Shown here: positions 14,690 to 20,905 of the stretch, in pieces
Numbering within the stretch: the stretch's first letter is position 1
Layout: each line of letters opens with the position of its first letter
Translations under genes and position numbers: made by a program
Assembly: GCA_016177515.1 (NCBI GenBank)
Contig: JACOUZ010000085.1
Span: 1-20,905, forward strand
DNA: 20,905 nucleotides
Direction of reading: 5' to 3'
DNA from: Acidobacteriota bacterium
Lineage (GTDB): Bacteria; Acidobacteriota; Polarisedimenticolia; Gp22-AA2
The notes under the pieces: model-generated
Databases searched by the model: none
Seen by the model: the letters and a program-made list of their open reading frames with translations, nothing else
What the model was told of the DNA's origin: nothing

Positions 14690-16414
14690 ATGAGCCGCTT
14701 GCTCAGGAACACCACGAAGCTTCTGGCCAGTCTGGGCCTCTCTGCGTTCCTGTTCGTACTGCTCCCCTCAGAGACGTGGAGCGCCCCGGGCGCCGCCAAG
14801 CTGTCGGGTGAAATCGAAGTGAAGATCCACGCGGCGGGCGCGGACGACCTTCTCCCCGTCATCATTCAGACCGTGGGCGAGCCGACCTCCGGCCACCTGG
14901 CCCGGCTGCACGGCCGGGGCGGGGCGGTGAAGTCACGGCACGCCGCCATCCGCGGCTACTCCGCGCGCGTCCCTGCGTCCCAGATCGCGGCGCTCGCGGA
15001 GGACCCCGAGGTCGAGCACGTCTCGTTCGACTCGCCCGTCGTGGCCCACCTGGATGTGGCTTACAAAGCCGTGAAGGCGGACCTGGCCTGGGCGAGCTCG
15101 GCCGGTCTCGACGGCCGCGGCGTCGGCATCGCGCTGGTGGACACCGGCGCTGCCGGGCACCGCGACCTGTTGCGGCCGAAGGGGAGCCCGCAGGTCGTCG
15201 AAGTGGAGGTCGTCGGGCACGAAAACGGCCTGGCCGACTATTTCGGCCACGGCACGCACGTCGCCGGAGTCATCAACGGCAACGGGGCCTCATCGAGCGA
15301 CGCGGACTCGTTCCGCACTTTCAAGGGGCTGGCGCCGGGGGCGCAGCTCATCTCGATCCGGGCGCTCCACCCCGACGGCACCGGCTTCACTTCGGACATC
15401 ATCTCGGCCATCGACTGGGCGATCCGCTTCCGCGCGGTCTACAACATCCGGGTCCTGAACCTGTCCCTCGGGCACCCGGTGTACGAGTCGTACAAGGTCG
15501 ACCCGATGTGCCGCGCCGTGCGCAAGGCGTACGAGAGCGGCATCGTCGTGGTGGTGGCGGCCGGGAACGACGGCGGAGTCGGCAGCGGCTTCGGGACGAT
15601 CACCAGCCCCGGCAACGAGCCGGCGGCGGTCACGGTCGGCGCCATGGACGACGCCAACACGGTGACGACCGCCGACGACGTCCTGGCGTGGTACTCGTCG
15701 AAGGGCCCCTCCCTCCTCGACGATGTGGTGAAGCCGGACCTGGTCGCGCCCGGTTCCTCCATCGTGTCGCTGCGCGCCGCCGGTTCCTACATCGACACCG
15801 CCTATCCCGACCTGGCCCTGACGCTCGGCGAGTACAGGAACGAGCCGTCGGGCGGCACGAAGCCCGGCGATTACCTGGTCCTTTCGGGAACGTCCATGGC
15901 GGCGCCGATGGTGTCGGCGACGGCGGCGCTGATGCTCCAGCAGGACCCGTCGCTGACCGCGGCCACGGTGAAGGCCCGGCTGATGAAGTCGGCGGTCAAG
16001 GACGACCGTCTGATTTTCGAGACCGGCGCCGGCTACCTGGATGTGGACGCGGCGCTTCTGGCGTCCGGACACGCGCAGAGCGCGCTGTCGCCCCTGGCGA
16101 TGCCGGCCACGGACGGCAACGTGTACGTCGAGGATACCGGCATCATCTGGGGCATCGACTTCGCCCTGGGCGGCATCTGGGGCGGCGGGACGAAGGGTGC
16201 ATGCGTCGGCGTCAACCTGCTCGACGTCCCCGACACGATCACATCCGCCTATGGAGGCGTCTGGGGCGGCAAGGGTGGGTCCGCGTCGCTCCTCGACAAC
16301 AACATGATCACGGCCTCCGGCCTGATCTGGTCCGGCGATCGCTGCTCGATCGCCTCGGCCTCCGGCTCCCTCGACGTCCTGGGAGGGATCTGGGGTGGAG
16401 GGACGAAGCCATGA
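14690..16414 (+). CDS. Secreted S8 (subtilisin-like) serine protease with Trp/Gly C-terminal repeats
   Basis: This 574-residue protein has an N-terminal signal peptide (hydrophobic stretch about 10-26, likely cleavage after WSA near residue 32). A propeptide-like region of the I9 type follows at about 50-120. The subtilase catalytic triad is intact: Asp151 in ALVDTG, His187 in GHGTHVAG, and Ser402 in SGTSMAAP, with the oxyanion-hole Asn293 in AAGND. It should act outside the cytoplasm as an endopeptidase. The last 90 residues carry Trp-centred motifs (GIIWG, GGIWGGGTK, GGVWGGKGG, GLIWSG, GGIWGGGTK; Trp487, 497, 525, 547, 568), a tail I associate with envelope subtilases of related phyla, role unknown. 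A GGGGAAGGGG site precedes the ATG. Its TGA overlaps the next gene's ATG, so the two are coupled. Confidence 0.92.
   Translation: MSRLLRNTTKLLASLGLSAFLFVLLPSETWSAPGAAKLSGEIEVKIHAAGADDLLPVIIQTVGEPTSGHLARLHGRGGAVKSRHAAIRGYSARVPASQIAALAEDPEVEHVSFDSPVVAHLDVAYKAVKADLAWASSAGLDGRGVGIALVDTGAAGHRDLLRPKGSPQVVEVEVVGHENGLADYFGHGTHVAGVINGNGASSSDADSFRTFKGLAPGAQLISIRALHPDGTGFTSDIISAIDWAIRFRAVYNIRVLNLSLGHPVYESYKVDPMCRAVRKAYESGIVVVVAAGNDGGVGSGFGTITSPGNEPAAVTVGAMDDANTVTTADDVLAWYSSKGPSLLDDVVKPDLVAPGSSIVSLRAAGSYIDTAYPDLALTLGEYRNEPSGGTKPGDYLVLSGTSMAAPMVSATAALMLQQDPSLTAATVKARLMKSAVKDDRLIFETGAGYLDVDAALLASGHAQSALSPLAMPATDGNVYVEDTGIIWGIDFALGGIWGGGTKGACVGVNLLDVPDTITSAYGGVWGGKGGSASLLDNNMITASGLIWSGDRCSIASASGSLDVLGGIWGGGTKP
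16139..16405 (+). repeat. Coding repeats for Trp/Gly motifs in the protease tail
   Basis: Five Trp-centred motifs are encoded here at irregular spacing of 10, 28, 22 and 21 residues. Two copies of GGIWGGGTK are near-identical at the DNA level but use different Gly codons. The last copy carries GGAGGG at 16397-16402, which also serves as the ribosome binding site of the downstream gene. Confidence 0.6.
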
Positions 16415-17091
16415 CCGCCTTCCTGGCGACGGTGGCGTTGCTGGGCGGCCTCGCCGCTCTCGAGAGCCTGATGCACGGGATGGCCGGTCTGAGCGCCGAC
16501 TTCCTGCTCCTCCTGGTGTTCGCCTGCGTGGCGGCTCCGCACACGCTGGACCTGGGGCACAACGCGCGCATCTCGACGCTGCAGCCGTTCATGCTCTGCG
16601 CCATCGTGCTGTTCGGCGTCAAGGAGTCGATGCTTCTGGCGGCGGTCAGCATGGTCTACTTCTGGATCGTCGGCCGCCCGCGGCTGCAGGCGCACAAGGG
16701 GCTGTTCAACGTGTGCAACTTCGTCCTGTCGGCATGGCTGGGCGGGCACGTGTTCTACCTGAGCGGCGGCCGGACGGGAGACGTCACCTCGTCGGCGTCG
16801 CTCCTGGCCCTCCTGCTCTGCGTGCTGACCTTCTTCGTCGTCAACACCACGCTGGTGTCGATCGCCGTGGGTAAAGAGCGGAAGGTCCCCCCGTTCCGGG
16901 TGTGGTACGAGAAGTACTCGTGGACGATCAACAGCCAGCTGGCCGGCGCATCCCTGGTCATCCTGATCGGCGTCCTGCGGCAGCACTACGGGCTTCAGGT
17001 GTTCTTCCTGTGGGTGCCGTTCTGCCTGATGACCTACCACTTCTACAAGGCCTACTTCCCGCGCTCCGCGCAGAGGGCCCACAAGACCTAG
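16411..17091 (+). CDS. Multi-pass membrane protein coupled to the S8 protease
   Basis: This 226-residue protein is strongly hydrophobic. Likely membrane segments lie near residues 3-20, 28-44, 56-87 (one or two), 99-118, 129-152, 175-190 and 195-211, giving six or seven passes. The patterns GRPRLQAHKGLFNVCNFVLSA and FFVVNTTLVSIAVG resemble, from memory, the membrane sensor modules found in front of HD-GYP and GGDEF domains in related bacteria, but no output domain is attached here. The ATG overlaps the protease stop as ATGA and uses a GGAGGG site eight bases upstream inside the protease gene, so equal production with the protease is likely. It could anchor, sense for, or protect against the protease; none of this is shown by sequence. 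Confidence 0.75.
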   Translation: MTAFLATVALLGGLAALESLMHGMAGLSADFLLLLVFACVAAPHTLDLGHNARISTLQPFMLCAIVLFGVKESMLLAAVSMVYFWIVGRPRLQAHKGLFNVCNFVLSAWLGGHVFYLSGGRTGDVTSSASLLALLLCVLTFFVVNTTLVSIAVGKERKVPPFRVWYEKYSWTINSQLAGASLVILIGVLRQHYGLQVFFLWVPFCLMTYHFYKAYFPRSAQRAHKT

Positions 17092-17117
17092 ACGACCTGG
17101 TGCAGTTCACGCACCTG

Positions 17118-17155
17118 ACGGCCGCGCCGCCCCCTCCCCGGCGCGGCCGTTTCCA
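17118..17155 (+). terminator. Strong stem-loop terminator after the protease operon
   Basis: Two perfect 12-bp GC-rich arms (17118-17129 and 17139-17150) flank a 9-base loop of C and T. A short T-run (TTT, then CCATTT) follows. It lies 27 bp after the stop of the membrane-protein gene and just before the next promoter, as expected for a Rho-independent terminator. Confidence 0.75.
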
Positions 17156-17164
17156 TTTAATCCC

Positions 17165-17192
17165 TTGACAGGCCCCGGGTTCGCCGTAATTT
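17165..17192 (+). promoter_or_regulatory. Putative promoter of the TonB-receptor-like gene
   Basis: A perfect TTGACA at 17165-17170 is followed after 16 bp by TAATTT at 17187-17192 as a weak -10. Another good -10 candidate, TATACT at 17225-17230 (five of six bases), has no clear -35 at proper distance. A 5-bp-arm inverted repeat (CGGAC-GCA-GTCCG, 17211-17223) ends two bases before it. Either could start the transcript. Confidence 0.5.
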
Positions 17193-17196
17193 ACGG
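17184..17196. promoter_or_regulatory. 13-bp palindrome overlapping the -10 box (operator candidate)
   Basis: CCGTAA-T-TTACGG is a perfect inverted repeat covering the TAATTT -10 candidate. A protein bound here would block RNA polymerase, so a repressor site is the natural reading. The regulator is not in the window as far as I can see. Confidence 0.45.
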
Positions 17197-17324
17197 TTTT
17201 CACCCCGTGACGGACGCAGTCCGCTATACTCCGAAGGCCGTTCCGGGCCGGGCAGCCCACGGGGGGCCTGCCGGGGCGGCGGCCGACGTCATCCACTTCC
17301 AGCCGGGGGCCAGTCTTGCGATCC

Positions 17325-20300
17325 ATGCGTTGGGTGCGCCTTGCGGCGGGGGTATGCCTCTGGGCGGGTGCCTGCCTGCCGGCGGCGGCGGCCGTGCCGG
17401 CCGGCCTGAGGGGGACGGTGCTGGACAGGGACGGTGCCCCGCTCCCGGGGGCCATCATCGGCGTGGCGAACCCGGCCCTCGGCCTGGAGCAGGGGGCGGT
17501 CACCGACGCGCGCGGCGAATTCCGGATCGTGCCGCTCCCACCCGGGCGCGGCTATCGCCTGCGCGTTTCGTTCCCGGGCATGGCGACGGTCACCCTGCCG
17601 GACGTCGACCTGCCCCCGTCGCGCATCTCCGCCGTCCAGATCACGCTCTTCCCCGAGTCGCAGCTCCGGGAGCGGGTGCGCATCGTCGAGAAGGCCGACG
17701 TGGTCAACCTAGACGAGACCACGACCCAGACGACTTTCAGCTCCGAGTTCATTGACGCCCTGCCGATCCTCGGGCGCAACTACCAGGACGTTCTCGCCCT
17801 GGCGCCGGGCGTGACCGATGTGGACGGGGACGGGAACGTCAACATCCACGGCGCCCGCGACACGGACGTGGTCACGCTCGTGGACGGCGTATCGACCGAC
17901 GACCCGCTCACCGGCCGGCGGGGACAGGAGCTGAATCTCGAATCGATCCAGGAAATCGAGGTCAAGACCTCGGGGTTTTCGGCCGAGTTCGGCAGGGCGC
18001 AGGGGGGGTTCGTCAACATCATCACCCGGTCGGGCGGCAACGAATTCCAGGGGAACTTCAAGTTTTTCTGGCGCGGGAACGTCCTCGACGGCGACGGGGC
18101 GGGCATCGACGACCCGGTGCTGCACGGGGGGCTGTCGGGCACCAGCCTGCGGGACCTGGAGTTCAATGATTTCACGCCGTTCGTCTCGGCCAGCGGTCCG
18201 CTCCGGAAGGACAGGGCCTGGTTTTACACGAGCGCCGAGTACATCCAGAAAGAAGACCCGGTCAACGCCCAGACCCAGGCGTTCGTGCGCGGGATGCGCG
18301 AAAAGCGGCTGTTCGGCAAGTTGAGCTGGGACGTGGCCGAAGGGCACAAGCTGATGTTCACGGCGACCTTCGACCCGCAGGAGTACGACAACGAGGGGCT
18401 CGACTCGTTCACCGCCCTGGAGAGCGGCTATACCCTGAAGCTGGGCGGGCGGAACCTGGTGCTGAAGGAGACGGCGATCTTCAATCCGAGCGTCTTCCTC
18501 GAGACGACGGTGCAGGATTTCGTCTCCAGCCCGTCGAGGATCCCGACGACCGGCCCCGACTCCAATGGCAACGGCATACTCTACTTTGATCGCAACGGCA
18601 ACCGGGCCTTCGAGGTGAGCGAGCGCGATTCAGGCGACAATTGGGACGACGACGGCGCCTGGGACGTCTTCGAGCCCGACAGCAACGGCAACGGCAAGTG
18701 GGACCCGAGGCTGGAGGACCTGGACGGTGACGGCCGGCGGACGGCGGCCCGCGTCGGGTGCGAAGGAGAGACGCGCGAGGATCGGGATTGCGACGGCAAC
18801 CTGGACCGGATCCCGGAGGACGCCAACGGCAATGGAATCCTGGACGGCGACGAGGACCTGGACGGCGATCACAGGCTGGATCCCGGGACAGAAGACCGCA
18901 ACCGCAACCGGATTCTCGACGACCGGCCGCGCCCCTCTCCGGCCGACGAGATCCTCGACTACCGGCCGGACGGGACCCTGGCGATCCTGCCGCCGACCTA
19001 CCCGTATGGCGCCTTCAGGCCCCTGTCCGGGGACAGCGATTACCAAGATGACCAGGGGACCTCGCGCGTGAGCGGGCCCAACTACCTGTCGTATGACCTC
19101 GAGTTTTCCCGTTTCACCCTGCGCCAGGACCTGACGGTCTACGTTCCGGACTTCCACGGCTCGCACGACCTCAAGATCGGGGCGGTCCTGCAGAGGGAGA
19201 GATTCGGCCAGAGCACCGTGACGCGCCAGATTCTCAAGCCTCTGGCGCGCGAGGAAGGGATGCCGCCCCAGCTCGGCGCGGACCTGCCGACCGAGCCGGC
19301 CGTGTTCAACCAGGCCGGCAGCCTGACCCTCGGGGCCTACATCCATGACGGCTTCAAGGCCCTTCCAAACCTGTCGTTCGGTTTCGGTCTGCGCTTCGAT
19401 CGCGAGGCGACCGACTCGTTCGGGTACACCTCGGTTGATCCGGTGGCGGAGAGGCACCTGTACGATCGGTTGTGGAATCTCGGGGGCGGCGAGCGCGGCC
19501 AGAACGATGCATTGGTGGGGAACGGGGACGAGATCGCGAGCCAGGGGTTCTGCGCCGACCCGATCGTGCACTGCCCGAGCGGGCCGGGGGGGAACCCGGC
19601 CGTGGAAGACCTTTTCCTGCTCACGCGCATCGCCCCGTCCCGCCTGACCCAGCACCACAGCACCGCCGTGGTGACGGCGGAGTCCCTGCGATCCCTGTTC
19701 CCCGATGCCATCGTCACCGACGAAGCCACCGGCGAGCTCATTCTCGACCGCGAGCTCCTGCGCGATCAGGGCTCGGCCACGTTCCAGGAGAGGGAGTCCT
19801 TCCGGCTGACGAACAACAACCTGGCGCCGCGATTGTCGGTCTCGTGGGACCCCTTCGCGGACGCGCGCACCAAGGTATTCGTCAACTGGGGTCGCTTCTT
19901 CGACAAGCTGTTCCTGAGCGCCTTGACGCCCGAGGAGGGGCCGGACTTCGCCACGCGCTCCTACATGGGCGACCCGGACGGGATCACCGGCGCCGGGACC
20001 CCCAACAATCGCATCGGCCCGACGCTCTCGAAGGCGCCGCCGTCGAGCAAACAGGTGGACCGCGGCCTGCAGACGCCGTTCTCGGACGAGCTGACGATCG
20101 GGTTCGAGCGGGAGATCGCGCCCGAGGTGGGTCTGCGCCTCACCTATATCAACCGCAAGTACCGGCGGCAGCTGCAGGACCGGGACATCAACCACTCGTT
20201 GCGCTACAAGGACGGCCGGCCGCGCGACGACATCGGCGCGCTGCTCACGAATATCACCAACACGGGCGTCGTCAGGGTGCAGCGGAACCCGGACGGCTTC

Positions 20301-20905
20301 CCCGACCTGTACATCCACAACTTCTTCTTCAGCCGGATCGACCAGATCGCGAACGTCAACGAGGCCGACTACAGCGGCATCGAGGTGCAGCTGTCCAGGC
20401 GGCTGAGCCGCAAGTGGCAGATGGACGCCTCCTACACGTATTCGCGGGCCGTGGGGAACGCCGAGTCGTTCGATTCGGAGCTGGGGGACGATCCGTCCGT
20501 GACCGACCTCGAGTTCGGCTACCTGAGCTACGACATGAGGCACCAGGTGAAGGTCAACGCCGTGGCCTTCCTGCCGCGCGACTGGCAGCTGGGAGGGGTC
20601 CTGGCCTGGCACTCGGGCCTGCCGTACTCGGTGATCTCCCGCGTCCGGGCCTTCAACAACTTCGATTACCTGCAGGACCGCACGTTCTTCGGGTACGTGA
20701 GACGGCAGAGCGGCGAGCCCACGACCTTCATCCCGGTGCGGCGCAACTCCGAGCGCAACGACGCCGCCTACAGCGTCAACCTGCGCGCCTCGAAGGCGTT
20801 CGTCCTCGGCCGGCTCAGCTCGAAGCTTTTCATCACCGCCGACAACCTGCTCAATTCCGACGCCCTGACCATCTTCACCGAGAACCGGAACGCTCCGGAG
20901 ACCGC
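17325..20905 (+). CDS. TonB-dependent receptor-like outer-membrane protein (Oar type), 3' partial
   Basis: An uninterrupted frame of at least 1193 codons runs to the window edge, so the C-terminus is missing. A signal peptide (about residues 1-23, cleavage near AAA-VPA) precedes a carboxypeptidase-regulatory-like beta-sandwich at about 26-110 (GTVLDRDGAPLPGAIIGV, DARGEFRIVPLPPG). A plug domain follows at about 125-245 (LPILGRNYQDVLALAPGV, NIHGARDTDVVTLVDGV, LESIQEIEVKTSGFSAEFGRAQGG), then a long beta-barrel. Such proteins sit in the outer membrane and import large substrates or anchor surface complexes using TonB energy. Residues about 412-533 form an Asp/Asn/Gly-rich insert like calcium-binding repeats. 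The start is uncertain: the ATG at 17325 has a poor ribosome binding site, while an in-frame TTG at 17316 has GGGGG six bases upstream. The substrate is unknown. Confidence 0.9.
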   Translation, partial: MRWVRLAAGVCLWAGACLPAAAAVPAGLRGTVLDRDGAPLPGAIIGVANPALGLEQGAVTDARGEFRIVPLPPGRGYRLRVSFPGMATVTLPDVDLPPSRISAVQITLFPESQLRERVRIVEKADVVNLDETTTQTTFSSEFIDALPILGRNYQDVLALAPGVTDVDGDGNVNIHGARDTDVVTLVDGVSTDDPLTGRRGQELNLESIQEIEVKTSGFSAEFGRAQGGFVNIITRSGGNEFQGNFKFFWRGNVLDGDGAGIDDPVLHGGLSGTSLRDLEFNDFTPFVSASGPLRKDRAWFYTSAEYIQKEDPVNAQTQAFVRGMREKRLFGKLSWDVAEGHKLMFTATFDPQEYDNEGLDSFTALESGYTLKLGGRNLVLKETAIFNPSVFLETTVQDFVSSPSRIPTTGPDSNGNGILYFDRNGNRAFEVSERDSGDNWDDDGAWDVFEPDSNGNGKWDPRLEDLDGDGRRTAARVGCEGETREDRDCDGNLDRIPEDANGNGILDGDEDLDGDHRLDPGTEDRNRNRILDDRPRPSPADEILDYRPDGTLAILPPTYPYGAFRPLSGDSDYQDDQGTSRVSGPNYLSYDLEFSRFTLRQDLTVYVPDFHGSHDLKIGAVLQRERFGQSTVTRQILKPLAREEGMPPQLGADLPTEPAVFNQAGSLTLGAYIHDGFKALPNLSFGFGLRFDREATDSFGYTSVDPVAERHLYDRLWNLGGGERGQNDALVGNGDEIASQGFCADPIVHCPSGPGGNPAVEDLFLLTRIAPSRLTQHHSTAVVTAESLRSLFPDAIVTDEATGELILDRELLRDQGSATFQERESFRLTNNNLAPRLSVSWDPFADARTKVFVNWGRFFDKLFLSALTPEEGPDFATRSYMGDPDGITGAGTPNNRIGPTLSKAPPSSKQVDRGLQTPFSDELTIGFEREIAPEVGLRLTYINRKYRRQLQDRDINHSLRYKDGRPRDDIGALLTNITNTGVVRVQRNPDGFPDLYIHNFFFSRIDQIANVNEADYSGIEVQLSRRLSRKWQMDASYTYSRAVGNAESFDSELGDDPSVTDLEFGYLSYDMRHQVKVNAVAFLPRDWQLGGVLAWHSGLPYSVISRVRAFNNFDYLQDRTFFGYVRRQSGEPTTFIPVRRNSERNDAAYSVNLRASKAFVLGRLSSKLFITADNLLNSDALTIFTENRNAPET
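18558..18923 (+). repeat. Calcium-binding-type Asp/Asn/Gly repeats inside the receptor barrel
   Basis: About 122 codons (residues 412-533) encode repeated loops of the form DxNGNGxxD or DxDGDGxxD, for example DSNGNGKWD, DLDGDGRR, DRDCDGNLD, DANGNGILD and DLDGDHRLD. These resemble dockerin, EF-hand-like or thrombospondin-type-3 calcium loops. Two cysteines in the block could form a disulphide. The barrel continues on both sides, so the block is probably an extracellular loop. Confidence 0.7.

Noticed and set aside
15508..16410. Upstream extension of the membrane-protein frame
   Set aside because: The frame is open inside the protease gene but gives Arg/Gly-rich nonsense. The ATG at 16411 has a proper ribosome binding site and an ATGA overlap.
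17165..17755. Plus-strand frame of 196 codons over the receptor promoter and N-terminus
   Set aside because: It starts inside the promoter and overlaps the receptor's signal peptide and first domain in another frame. The translation is low complexity.
18630..20612. Minus-strand open frame of 660 codons opposite the receptor gene
   Set aside because: The plus-strand frame has signal peptide, plug and barrel signatures. The minus frame is a composition artefact.
1..20905. CRISPR arrays, tRNA or rRNA genes, insertion sequences
   Set aside because: Reading both strands showed no regularly spaced repeats, no rRNA-like or tRNA-like segments and no transposase or integrase domains.

Overview
The window is about 20.9 kb of very GC-rich bacterial chromosome with dense coding on both strands. 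Several features together suggest an Acidobacteriota-like organism or a close high-GC relative. The last gene is an Oar-type outer-membrane receptor with an N-terminal carboxypeptidase-regulatory-like domain, which is typical of that phylum and also implies a Gram-negative envelope. There is also a secreted subtilase with Trp/Gly-rich C-terminal repeats, very long TPR proteins, and an AddAB-type recombination nuclease. This placement is inference from gene types and composition; no rRNA, tRNA or marker gene was seen to fix it. I saw no CRISPR array, insertion sequence or phage gene.

Left part (1-1193, plus strand). A gene-free stretch of about 350 bases holds a striking foldback structure: two 44-bp imperfect inverted arms (79-122 and 226-269) with a 29-bp perfect core. 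A promoter-like sequence follows, then a protein with two tandem AHSA1/SRPBCC domains.

Central part (1177-13654, minus strand). Five genes run in one direction in a probable 12.5-kb operon. In transcription order they are a 1280-residue TPR solenoid, a 455-residue Cys-motif/coiled-coil/TPR protein, a small charged Pro-rich protein of unknown function, an AddB-like nuclease with an Fe-S cysteine set, and an AddA-like helicase-nuclease. Gaps are 28, 9 and 46 bp, and then AddB and AddA overlap as ATGA. The helicase and nuclease motifs of AddA and the nuclease motif of AddB are intact, so the pair should resect and process double-strand breaks. Why two TPR scaffolds precede them is unknown. The helicase gene runs 17 bp into the convergent AHSA1 gene.

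Right part (13655-20905, plus strand). A divergent intergenic region separates the operon from a stand-alone two-CBS-domain protein. A 341-bp gap with repeated GTCCAG boxes and small hairpins follows. Next is a two-gene unit: a secreted S8 protease translationally coupled (ATGA) to a multi-pass membrane protein, closed by a strong GC stem-loop at 17118-17155. After that come a TTGACA promoter overlapped by a 13-bp palindrome and a TonB-dependent-receptor-like gene of at least 1193 residues that runs off the right edge. It carries a block of about 122 residues of Asp/Asn/Gly-rich calcium-binding-type repeats inside the barrel region.

No complete known mobile or defence system is visible. The best candidates for something undescribed are the foldback element at the left edge, the TPR-AddAB operon, and the protease/membrane-protein pair with its GGIWGGGTK-type repeats.
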